Source: an uncultured Acidimicrobiia bacterium
GTDB taxonomy: Bacteria; Actinomycetota; Acidimicrobiia; Spongiisociales; JAENVV01
DNA: 8,570 nt
NCBI GenBank assembly: GCA_905480085.1
Contig: CAJQPD010000175.1
Span: forward strand, 1 to 8,570
Direction of reading: 5' to 3'
Part shown: in pieces, positions 1-6,112 of the stretch
Numbering within the stretch: position 1 is the stretch's first letter
Layout of the letters: the number at the start of each line of letters is the position of its first letter
Translations under genes and position numbers: made by a program
The notes under the pieces: model-generated
Seen by the model: the letters and a program-made list of their open reading frames with translations, nothing else
Told to the model about the DNA's origin: nothing
Database searches by the model: none

Positions 1-900
1 CAAGACCGCTTCTGAGGAGATGGCTCCGGTCACCGAGAACATGACATACAGAAACGACAACGGCATCACGTTGGGGATCAAATGAGCTGTCACGATCCGC
101 CAGTTGTTACCGCCGGCCACCCTGGCCGCATCGATAAAGGGCTTTACCTTAACCGACAGAGCCTGGGATTTGAGCACGATTGCGGTACCTCCAAACCCAC
201 CCAACAGGCCGAGGAATATGGCGAGATGCCAGAGTTTGAACCGGCCGAAGCTGGAGGCCACGATCAGAACCGCCAATATCGGCAGCATGAGTAGCAAATC
301 GGCAAAGCGCATGAAGAACGAATCTATCCACCCGCCAAAGTAGGCGGCTACCGATCCAACCGTGGTGGCGATGAACACCGTTACAAAGGCGGCCAGCAAT
401 CCCAGTCCGAACGCCGCCCTGGCACCGTACATCAGCTGCGACAAGATGTCAGAGCCATTCGGGTCCGTACCGAGCAGGTGATCGCGGCCGGGGGGCCAGG
501 GGTGTTTGAGTTCCCGCTGGATTACGTCACCAACCTGTACGTTTTCGCCTTCAGCAATCAACCGGCGCCGATCGATCTGTGAGGTGGGATCGACCACTTC
601 GTCGACATTGGCGACCACCGTCATCTCGGCGATCCGTACCCGCGTGTCGTTGCCGGTACGCACGTCATAGACCTTGGCATCCCACACGCCGGTGGCGAAC
701 AGAATTGGCTGGGCTAGCCCAAGGATCGCAAACAAGATGATGATCACCAGGCCGACGAGGCCGACCCTGTTTCGCTTGAAGAGCTTCCAGTTTGATTTGA
801 AGCTCTCCCACAGAAGGCCTGCCCTGATCCGCCACAGCGGGCGGTCCGGGATCTGGACTTCGATCCTTTGAAGAGACTCGGGTACCTGTTTCGTGTCCAT
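1..900 (-). CDS. DppC/OppC-type ABC transporter permease (3'-partial, C-terminus off the left edge)
   Basis: This is a second transmembrane subunit of a peptide/opine/nickel-type importer. From ATG at 898-900 the frame stays open for 300 codons to the window edge. A cytoplasmic N-terminus is followed by TM1 (about residues 44-65) and an unusually long external segment (about 70-140). Next come the family signature HLLGTDPNGSDILSQLMYGA (141-160), further helices (about 163-185, 200-217, 223-245) and the EAA loop FIDAARVAGGNNWRIVTAHL (255-274), which docks on the ATPase. A purine-rich AGGGG lies 8 nt before the ATG, and the DppB-type stop is only 5 nt upstream, so the two permeases are co-transcribed. 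The missing part should be about one more helix and a short tail. Seen: the motifs and open frame. Known: family role. Unknown: the substrate, since di/oligopeptides, opines or metals are all possible. Odd: the loop after TM1 is roughly 40 residues longer than in typical DppC. Confidence 0.93.
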   Translation of the reverse strand, partial: MDTKQVPESLQRIEVQIPDRPLWRIRAGLLWESFKSNWKLFKRNRVGLVGLVIIILFAILGLAQPILFATGVWDAKVYDVRTGNDTRVRIAEMTVVANVDEVVDPTSQIDRRRLIAEGENVQVGDVIQRELKHPWPPGRDHLLGTDPNGSDILSQLMYGARAAFGLGLLAAFVTVFIATTVGSVAAYFGGWIDSFFMRFADLLLMLPILAVLIVASSFGRFKLWHLAIFLGLLGGFGGTAIVLKSQALSVKVKPFIDAARVAGGNNWRIVTAHLIPNVMPLSFLYVMFSVTGAISSEAVL

Positions 901-905
901 CCGGA

Positions 906-2072
906 TTACCCCTGACTCGTGACGCGGATACGGGGATCAAGCACCCCGTACAAGATGTCGGCTGCAAAGTGGCCCAACAGGGCCAGGATCCCCGTGAAGG
1001 AGAACGCGGCCAGCGCGACCGGTATGTCTTCGGATATCACCGACGCCAAAAGTAGCTGACCCATTCCTGGCCAACCGAATATCGACTCCGTGATGATCCC
1101 CCCGTCGATGACGGTGGCGACCGCCAGGACGAGCGAGGTCGAGACCGGCAGGAGGGCGGTGCGGGCGGCGTGCCGGTCACGGACCATCGCCTCACTCAAG
1201 CCCTTGGCTCTCGCCGTGGTGACGAAGTCTTCCTTCATGGTTTCCAGCATCGAGGTGCGGGTAATGAGCATGACACCGGCAAACCCGACCATGGTGAGGA
1301 CACTTACCGGCAGGACGAGATGAACCGCCACATCTTGGGCGTACACCAGGTACTTGTTGGTCGCCCAGAACAACCAGAACCCGCCGAGGCCAACCACCCA
1401 GGCCCCGATCTTGACCAACCGACGTTGGTTCGGCCGGTCAAGGCGACTCGACGCCCAAGAGGTAAGTCCGATGAAGGCAGTTACCGCCAGCAACGAGAAG
1501 AACATTATGACCATCACACGGTTGGCTGAAACCGGGGCGTCCCGCCAGGTCGCTTCGACGATGAAGCCGTTGGTCGGAACCCACCCGAGCTTGACCGCAA
1601 ACAGGAGGATCATCATGAGGCCGAACCACGGATAGAAGACCGTGAACAACGAAACTCCGGCGATGGTGATCGCTATCTCACCTCGCTTGTTCCGACGCCA
1701 GGCGAGGTACTTGCCTGCCTGGAAGCCGACCAGATACTGAAACAACAATGCGACCGAGAACAGCATCACCGTTCGCGGCAAGCGCTCGGCGATGAGCTTG
1801 CTCACCGGCTGCGGGTACCGCGACCAGCTAACACCAAGGTCACCGGTGAAGAAGGATTTGGTGTACAGCCAGAACTGCTCAAGAGGAGGTTTGTCGAGAC
1901 CACGACGGGCCAATGCCTGAGTGATGGCCTCGGGCGGCAAGTTGGGATTCAAGCGAAGCTGCTGCTCAATGCTGTTCCCCGGGATCGCCTGAAGGGCGAT
2001 CCACGACAAGGCAAAGAAGACAAGAAACAGCACAACCATTTGCACGAATCGCTTGATCACGTATCGACCCAA
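906..2072 (-). CDS. DppB/OppB-type ABC transporter permease with an internal two-helix insertion
   Basis: First transmembrane subunit of the importer, 388 residues from a TTG start, against roughly 310-340 for usual DppB. I chose TTG 2070-2072 because AAAGGA lies 6 nt upstream and the protein then begins LGRYVIKRFVQMVV, as the family usually does. A GTG at 2112-2114 in the same frame would add 14 residues but has no ribosome site. Seen in order: TM1 (about 8-28), an external domain containing FFTGDLGVSW (74-83), TMs at about 102-122 and 134-160, GWVPTNG (163-169), an extra segment with two further hydrophobic stretches (186-206 and 220-242), the EAA loop (281-309, core TTARAKGLSE), GWPGMGQ (333-339) and the C-terminal LDPRIRV (378-384). 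It lies downstream of the binding-protein gene and 5 nt before the DppC-type gene. Substrate unknown. Confidence 0.94.
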   Translation of the reverse strand: MGRYVIKRFVQMVVLFLVFFALSWIALQAIPGNSIEQQLRLNPNLPPEAITQALARRGLDKPPLEQFWLYTKSFFTGDLGVSWSRYPQPVSKLIAERLPRTVMLFSVALLFQYLVGFQAGKYLAWRRNKRGEIAITIAGVSLFTVFYPWFGLMMILLFAVKLGWVPTNGFIVEATWRDAPVSANRVMVIMFFSLLAVTAFIGLTSWASSRLDRPNQRRLVKIGAWVVGLGGFWLFWATNKYLVYAQDVAVHLVLPVSVLTMVGFAGVMLITRTSMLETMKEDFVTTARAKGLSEAMVRDRHAARTALLPVSTSLVLAVATVIDGGIITESIFGWPGMGQLLLASVISEDIPVALAAFSFTGILALLGHFAADILYGVLDPRIRVTSQG

Positions 2073-2078
2073 CGGAGA

Positions 2079-2084
2079 TCCTTT
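2079..2084 (-). promoter_or_regulatory. Ribosome binding site deciding the DppB-type permease start
   Basis: AAAGGA on the minus strand, 6 nt before the TTG at 2070-2072. The upstream in-frame GTG (2112-2114) has no comparable site, so this favours the TTG and the shorter protein. Confidence 0.6.
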
Positions 2085-2170
2085 CGTAAAGGCGTTGGCA
2101 TGATACCCGCTCACCTATGACGCTGCGACGCACACGCGACTGCGGCCAGGGGAACCATGCATTAACAGAA

Positions 2171-2198
2171 ACCGGGGAGGGCCTAGGCCCTCCCCGGT
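2171..2198 (-). terminator. Perfect 28-bp palindrome between binding-protein and permease genes (hairpin; partial terminator or mRNA stabiliser)
   Basis: Each arm reads ACCGGGGAGGGC and the centre is CTAG, giving a 12-bp GC-rich stem with a 4-nt loop. The repeat is perfect over 28 bp. It lies 24 bp past the stop of the solute-binding protein gene and about 100 bp before the permease start. On the minus strand it is followed by TTCTGTTAAT, which is T-rich but not a clean U-run, so termination is probably incomplete. In many importer operons such an intercistronic hairpin keeps the binding protein much more abundant than the membrane subunits. That role is inferred here. Because it is symmetric it could also be a protein-binding site. 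Confidence 0.65.
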
Positions 2199-2222
2199 CC
2201 ATCAATCGTTATCTAGGCAGTT

Positions 2223-4214
2223 TTACTGCGAAGACCGGACGGAGGCTTGCGAACCGTTCCATTGCTGGATACCACCCAGACCCGCTGTGAACGGGAACGA
2301 GAGGTTGTTGCGGAACGCCTCAAGGACTGGAGTCGTGAAGAGCACCACGTATGGCACTTCTGTCGCGATGATTTCTTCCATCTGGAAGATCAGAGCCTGC
2401 GCGTCGGCCAGTTCAGTAGCTTGCTTGAACTCTGCTGCGAGAGCGTCGAATTCGGCATTCTTGAAGCCTGGCGTGTTGAAGCCACCTTCAGCCGAATCGC
2501 CTGACGACTCGAAGAAGTCGACGACATAGTCCGGGAACACGCCGGTACCCCAACCGAGGATATACATATCCCAGTCGGTAGGACCGAACACCTTCTCGAC
2601 GATGACGTTGAAGCCAGTCGGCTCGGCGGACAACGGAATACCGAGGTCCTGAGCCCAGTCTTCAATGAACAGCGAGTAGGTCGCACGGAGCGGGTCGTAA
2701 CCAGGTCCAGGAGCCAACACAGTCAGATCGCCAATGGCTTCGCCGTTCAGCTTGAGGCCCTCACCCTTCGGGATGACGTCCAAGTTGTCGGCATTCCATT
2801 CAGGATCGACGTCCCACGTCCAACCAGCATCCTTGAGGATCTGGATGGCCGCGCCGACGCGCTCTTCCTGGCTCAGTCCGGCACAAATGGCCTCAATCGA
2901 GGGGTTGTGCCAGAAGGCGTTGGCGGGAGGCACGGTCGTGTCAAGCGAGATGGCGACGCCCTGAAGAACGTTGTTCGCCATGAACTCTTTGTCGATCATG
3001 CAGGCCATTGCCTGACGGAATCCGGTGTCGGACATCGGGAACTTGCGAGTGTTGAACGAGAGGTAACGGAAGCCCGAGTTCGGGTTCGTGATGACCTCAA
3101 GGTCAGACTCGGCAAGAATACGATCCAGGAAGCCACGCTGTACACCGAGTGGCGTCAACCAGAAGTCAACTTCGCCTTCGGTAAGCGCCAATACGGCTTG
3201 GTCCTGTCCACCGGTCACGGTGAACACAACTTCGCTCGCAAACGGACCGACAACATCCTCGGAGATAACTTCTCCTTCGGGCGTGCCACCGTACGTCTCG
3301 GTTACCCCAGCCGGGCTGGTGTACTCGACAGCGCCGTTCTCGTAGACCACGGTTTTCGCACCGGTGTCGTAATACGGGGCTGCGCTCAAACGAGCAAAGG
3401 CCCCTTCTTCACGGCTCGTGAAGGTGAACCCACCAGCGGTGGGAGCGCCTGCACCGGAAGAGGCTTCAAAGGTTTCTGCGTCAGCCGAGGAGGCGACGAT
3501 CGGACCCCAGAAGTGCTCTGGCATGACCGGGAACTGAGCTGCACCGTACTGCCAGAGCGGCAGGCCAGGAGCACCATTGAAGGTGTAGACGACCGTGTAG
3601 TCATCGGTGGCTTCAACCGAAAGCAGGCCAACAGCCGACTCGTCGGCGTCAGCGGTTGCCGGGTCATCGTCTGCTGCCAGAGGAATCGAACCCAGCCAGT
3701 TACCACCGAGGCCAAGGTCTTTAACGGTGTTGAAGGTGAAAGCGACGTCATTGGCGTCGATGGCTTCGCCATCGGACCACGTCATGCCCTCACGCAACGG
3801 AACCGTGATGACCCAGTTGTCACCGTCAGCTGCGCCGACTGGCGGCACTGCGTCGACAGCCATGGCGGGTGCCAGCGTGAAGCTGGGAGCCACCTGGGTG
3901 TAGACGGCAGCAGCCTGTCCACCGAGCAGGTATCCGTTGTACACGGAGTTGTCGGTGTCGAGGTAGGTCCAGTAGTTGTCCGTGGTGAAATCTTCAATCA
4001 CCGCGATCTTGTACTCGAAGGTTTCGGCCGATGGCGGAGTCGTATCGTCCGTCATGGTCGTGTCAGGAGTATCTGTTCCTGCTGTCGTTTCTGTAACGTC
4101 ATCGCCAGGCGCTGCCGTTGTATCACTCGTTGAGCCACCGCAGGCCGCGGCAATCATGGCAAGTACTGCCAGAAGTGCTACGAACCGCCATGGAAACTTC
4201 GATGAGGCTCTCAC
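2223..4214 (-). CDS. ABC transporter solute-binding lipoprotein, family 5 (peptide/opine/nickel type)
   Basis: Extracytoplasmic receptor that hands its ligand to the two permeases encoded downstream; 663 residues from a GTG start. I chose GTG 4212-4214 because GGAGGA lies 7 nt upstream and a typical lipoprotein signal follows directly: basic RASSKFPWR, a hydrophobic core, then lipobox IAAAC with Cys25 as the lipid-modified residue. The in-frame TTG at 4239-4241 would read through the ribosome site. Residues about 26-62 are a Thr/Asp/Pro-rich linker holding the domain off the membrane. The family hallmark LREGMTWSDGEAIDANDVAF is at 140-159; further family-like stretches are FRYLSFNTRKFP and, near the C-terminus, EVPYVVLFTTPVLEAFRNNL. 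It is longer than typical members (roughly 500-550) partly because of the linker. The ligand cannot be read from sequence. It is first in the operon, with a palindrome before the permeases. Confidence 0.95.
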   Translation of the reverse strand: MRASSKFPWRFVALLAVLAMIAAACGGSTSDTTAAPGDDVTETTAGTDTPDTTMTDDTTPPSAETFEYKIAVIEDFTTDNYWTYLDTDNSVYNGYLLGGQAAAVYTQVAPSFTLAPAMAVDAVPPVGAADGDNWVITVPLREGMTWSDGEAIDANDVAFTFNTVKDLGLGGNWLGSIPLAADDDPATADADESAVGLLSVEATDDYTVVYTFNGAPGLPLWQYGAAQFPVMPEHFWGPIVASSADAETFEASSGAGAPTAGGFTFTSREEGAFARLSAAPYYDTGAKTVVYENGAVEYTSPAGVTETYGGTPEGEVISEDVVGPFASEVVFTVTGGQDQAVLALTEGEVDFWLTPLGVQRGFLDRILAESDLEVITNPNSGFRYLSFNTRKFPMSDTGFRQAMACMIDKEFMANNVLQGVAISLDTTVPPANAFWHNPSIEAICAGLSQEERVGAAIQILKDAGWTWDVDPEWNADNLDVIPKGEGLKLNGEAIGDLTVLAPGPGYDPLRATYSLFIEDWAQDLGIPLSAEPTGFNVIVEKVFGPTDWDMYILGWGTGVFPDYVVDFFESSGDSAEGGFNTPGFKNAEFDALAAEFKQATELADAQALIFQMEEIIATEVPYVVLFTTPVLEAFRNNLSFPFTAGLGGIQQWNGSQASVRSSQ

Positions 4215-4221
4215 CGTTATG

Positions 4222-4227
4222 TCCTCC
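4222..4227 (-). promoter_or_regulatory. Strong ribosome binding site of the solute-binding protein gene
   Basis: GGAGGA on the minus strand, 7 nt before GTG 4212-4214. It decides the start: only the GTG puts the lipoprotein signal peptide at the N-terminus. Confidence 0.8.
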
Positions 4228-4295
4228 AATATTTCGGTCAATCTTGCGCACGCTTTCTACCACAGCAGAAAACGCCTGCCTCACTCCCGCGGTTT

Positions 4296-4320
4296 GGTGA
4301 GCAGCCAACAGCCGCTCGCC
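4296..4320 (-). other. Possible hairpin in the 5' leader of the transporter operon
   Basis: Two arms of 10 nt (4296-4305 and 4311-4320) around a 5-nt loop pair at nine of ten positions in the minus-strand RNA, counting one G-U, with one C-A mismatch. It sits about 80 nt before the GTG start, inside the leader that the proposed promoter would produce. No T-run follows it, so it is not an evident attenuator. It may be chance in GC-rich DNA. Confidence 0.3.
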
Positions 4321-4345
4321 AGCCCGAATGGGGAAGGTACGCACA

Positions 4346-4358
4346 CACGCTATGCGTG
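4346..4358. promoter_or_regulatory. Candidate operator: inverted repeat CACGC-TAT-GCGTG
   Basis: Perfect 5-bp arms around a 3-bp centre, placed just downstream of the transcription start expected from the proposed transporter promoter. That is where a repressor would block initiation. A short inverted repeat like this can occur by chance, and no regulator gene lies nearby. Confidence 0.28.
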
Positions 4359-4367
4359 AGCAGATGC

Positions 4368-4397
4368 AGATTACAGGTTTCTGCCCGGATTCTGCAA
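4368..4397 (-). promoter_or_regulatory. Candidate promoter of the transporter operon
   Basis: On the minus strand TTGCAG (4392-4397), an 18-bp spacer and TAATCT (4368-4373) resemble a -35/-10 pair of a housekeeping sigma factor, each matching the consensus at its most conserved bases but only 3 of 6 overall. Transcription would begin near 4361 and give a leader of about 145 nt before the binding-protein gene. Confidence 0.35.
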
Positions 4398-4443
4398 CCG
4401 AGGCCACCAGGGTTCGTTCGGATCGGGGCCAGGCCCGCCCCGC

Positions 4444-4449
4444 TAGTCT
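4444..4449 (+). promoter_or_regulatory. Candidate -10 box for the tRNA-Pro gene
   Basis: TAGTCT fits the TANNNT pattern and ends 8 nt before the first base of the mature tRNA. No convincing -35 hexamer is visible upstream, which is common in GC-rich actinobacterial promoters. Confidence 0.4.
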
Positions 4450-4457
4450 GACGGCAA

Positions 4458-4534
4458 CGGGCTGTGGCGCAGCTTGGTAGCGCGCTTGTCTGGGGGACAA
4501 GAGGTCGCGGGTTCAAATCCCGCCAGCCCGACCA
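4458..4534 (+). tRNA. tRNA-Pro, anticodon GGG
   Basis: Decodes proline codons CCC and CCU. Complete 77-nt cloverleaf: acceptor CGGGCTG (4458-4464) pairs with CAGCCCG (4524-4530), D stem GCGC/GCGC (4467-4470, 4480-4483), anticodon stem CTTGT/ACAAG (4485-4489, 4497-4501) with loop CTGGGGG and anticodon GGG at 4492-4494. The variable region is 4502-4506, and the T arm GCGGG-TTCAAAT-CCCGC covers 4507-4523. The C1-G72 pair and A73 discriminator are the proline identity elements. The terminal CCA (4532-4534) is encoded. It stands alone, oriented towards the der unit. I see no integrase or attachment duplicate beside it. Confidence 0.97.
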
Positions 4535-4590
4535 CATATCACGACTCGGTACCGCCAGGTCCGGTCGGACAATGACTCGATCATCATCGG

Positions 4591-4734
4591 CTAGATGCGG
4601 CTCGCCACCCAATCAAACAGCCAACCGATCATCTGCACGACCCGCCATCCAACGTACACAACGGCCAGGCCCACCATCAGCTTGAAGTGCCACGGCACCG
4701 GAAGGCGCGGCGGTTGTTCCGGCTCAGTGCTCAC
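4591..4734 (-). CDS. Small single-helix membrane protein, translationally coupled to der
   Basis: Forty-seven residues, function unknown. It starts at GTG 4732-4734, inside the last codons of der; the two frames share 11 nt (GTGAGCACTGA), which suggests coupling of its translation to termination on der, since no good ribosome site is visible. The N-terminus is Pro/Glu-rich (VSTEPEQPPRLPVPWHF), followed by one hydrophobic helix at about residues 19-41 with several aromatic residues (Trp, Tyr), ending WVASRI and a TAG stop. The Trp-flanked helix and the overlap argue that it is a real gene and not a chance frame. It does not resemble PlsY, which follows der in some Firmicutes. I know no named family for it. 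Confidence 0.72.
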   Translation of the reverse strand: MSTEPEQPPRLPVPWHFKLMVGLAVVYVGWRVVQMIGWLFDWVASRI

Positions 4735-6040
4735 GACTCGCCCGTTTGCGGGCAATGACATGCACCGGCGTGCCAGAGAAGTCGATGGCTTCTCGCAACC
4801 GGTTCTCGATATAGCGGAGGTAGTCGTCGCCCAGCTCTCCGCCAGCCACGAAGAGGATGAACGTCGGTGGTTGGACACCCGCCTGGACCGCGTACAACAC
4901 TTTTGGACGCCGACCCTTTCGAACCGGGGCCGGATGCGCCTGAGTCCATTCGGAAATGAGACGATTGAGCTTCCCGGTGGAGAGTCGCCGGTGACTGGAC
5001 TCGAGAACCTGAACGATGGTCTTGGGTAGCCGATGCGTTCTGGCGCCCGTCTTGGCTGACATGCGAAGGACCGGCGCCCATGAACAGAATCCGAGCCGAT
5101 CGGCAATTCCGTCCTCGGTAACGGCACGCTCATCCGAATCGGCAATATCCCACTTGTTGGCAACGATGATCATGGCCGTGCCCGCCAGTCGGACTTCCTC
5201 GGCAATACGTTGATCTTGGGCTGTGACACCGTCCACCGCATCGATCACGAGAACCGCCACGTCAGCTTCGACGACTACCCGCTTGGCGCGTTGGACGGAA
5301 TAGAAGTCAGCGCTTTCCTTGATTTTCGGCTGGCGCTTCATTCCGGCCGTGTCAATGACCAGATATTCCTTGCCCTCCAATACAACCCGCACGTCGATTG
5401 GATCACGAGTTGTCCCCGGAACCGGCGATACCAACACCCGCTGCTCCCCCACCAGATGATTGAGAAGTGTTGACTTGCCGACGTTGGGCCGACCAATGAT
5501 GGCCAGTCGAGGAACCTCGTCTTCAACAAATTCTTCCATGGTCGCCGGCAAATAGTCGACAAGGCGATCGAGCAGGTCGCCGATCCCTCGGCCGTGGAGG
5601 GCACTCACCGGCGAAGGCTCCCCTAGGCCCAGGCCCCACAGATCCGGCAGCAGGTCCTGCTGGTTCACTGAGTCGACCTTGTTGGCCGCCAGCACCACGT
5701 TGCGGGCACCTCGCACCAACTTGGCGATGCCGAGGTCATCGTCGGTCAGCGAGGTCGTGGCATCGACCACAAAAAGCACCACGTCGGCGACCGCAACAGC
5801 GGCCTCAGCCTGTGCGGAGATGTCAGCTGCCAGATGTTCGTTCTCGTCGACCTGCCATCCACCCGTGTCGATCAGGAGAAACTGCCTGCCCGCCCAGTCG
5901 GCCATGAACTCGCGCCGATCTCGCGTAACCCCTGGCTGTTCTTCGACGACCGCCTCGCGCTTCCCGATGACGCGATTGACCAAGGTCGATTTGCCAATGT
6001 TTGGCCGACCGACGACGGCGATGATGGGGAGTCTGCGCAT
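4724..6040 (-). CDS. der: Ribosome assembly GTPase Der (EngA)
   Basis: Essential GTPase with two tandem G domains that helps mature the 50S ribosomal subunit in the cytoplasm; 438 residues, normal for the family. G domain 1: P-loop GRPNIGKS (11-18), DTGG (58-61), NKVD (120-123), SAL (146-148). G domain 2: GRPNVGKS (183-190), DTAG (230-233), NKWD (295-298), SAK (328-330). A KH-like RNA-binding domain covers about 355-438 and ends near FSGTPVHVIARKR. Start ATG 6038-6040 places the first beta strand and P-loop where the family has them. There is no ribosome site, but TAGAGT ends 6 nt before the ATG, so the message may be leaderless. A 47-residue membrane protein gene overlaps its stop; ispH diverges upstream. 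Confidence 0.98.
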   Translation of the reverse strand: MRRLPIIAVVGRPNIGKSTLVNRVIGKREAVVEEQPGVTRDRREFMADWAGRQFLLIDTGGWQVDENEHLAADISAQAEAAVAVADVVLFVVDATTSLTDDDLGIAKLVRGARNVVLAANKVDSVNQQDLLPDLWGLGLGEPSPVSALHGRGIGDLLDRLVDYLPATMEEFVEDEVPRLAIIGRPNVGKSTLLNHLVGEQRVLVSPVPGTTRDPIDVRVVLEGKEYLVIDTAGMKRQPKIKESADFYSVQRAKRVVVEADVAVLVIDAVDGVTAQDQRIAEEVRLAGTAMIIVANKWDIADSDERAVTEDGIADRLGFCSWAPVLRMSAKTGARTHRLPKTIVQVLESSHRRLSTGKLNRLISEWTQAHPAPVRKGRRPKVLYAVQAGVQPPTFILFVAGGELGDDYLRYIENRLREAIDFSGTPVHVIARKRASREH

Positions 6041-6046
6041 GACGGA

Positions 6047-6052
6047 ACTCTA
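6047..6052 (-). promoter_or_regulatory. Candidate -10 box of a leaderless der promoter
   Basis: TAGAGT on the minus strand ends 6 nt before the ATG of der. With a TANNNT box at this distance, transcription would begin at or next to the start codon. That fits the absence of a Shine-Dalgarno sequence. No strong -35 is seen. Confidence 0.42.
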
Positions 6053-6099
6053 GGGCGCAATGAGGGCCGACTGGAATCGGGGTACACCAGTCCGGCCTC

Positions 6100-6105
6100 T
6101 AACAT
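6100..6105 (+). promoter_or_regulatory. Candidate -10 box of a leaderless ispH promoter
   Basis: TAACAT ends 7 nt before ATG 6113-6115, so the transcript would start on the A of that codon. It favours 6113 over the in-frame ATG at 6104, which would lie inside this box. No strong -35 is seen. Confidence 0.38.
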
Positions 6106-6112
6106 GGCCGAT

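Noticed and set aside
2907..4133. A 408-codon open frame on the plus strand, opposite the solute-binding protein gene
   Set aside because: It lies wholly antisense to a well-supported lipoprotein gene, has no recognisable domain and an unlikely composition (Arg/Val/Gly/Cys-rich). Long antisense frames are expected opposite GC-rich genes.
4458..4534. tRNA-Pro as an integration site for a mobile element
   Set aside because: No integrase gene, no repeat of the tRNA 3' end elsewhere in the window, and the flanking genes are an ordinary transporter and der.
4559..4570. GTCCG-GT-CGGAC as a terminator after tRNA-Pro
   Set aside because: A 5-bp stem with a 2-nt loop is too strained and no T-run follows on either strand.
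4735..5163. A longer version of the small membrane protein, reading back inside der
   Set aside because: The upstream part is the wrong frame of der, Arg/Ser/Pro-rich with no domain. Only the last 47 codons have protein-like character.
5834..6112. An N-terminal extension of ispH by about 90 residues
   Set aside because: The extra part is antisense to der and has no similarity to IspH, whose N-terminus normally lies just before the first cluster cysteine. The frame is open only by chance.
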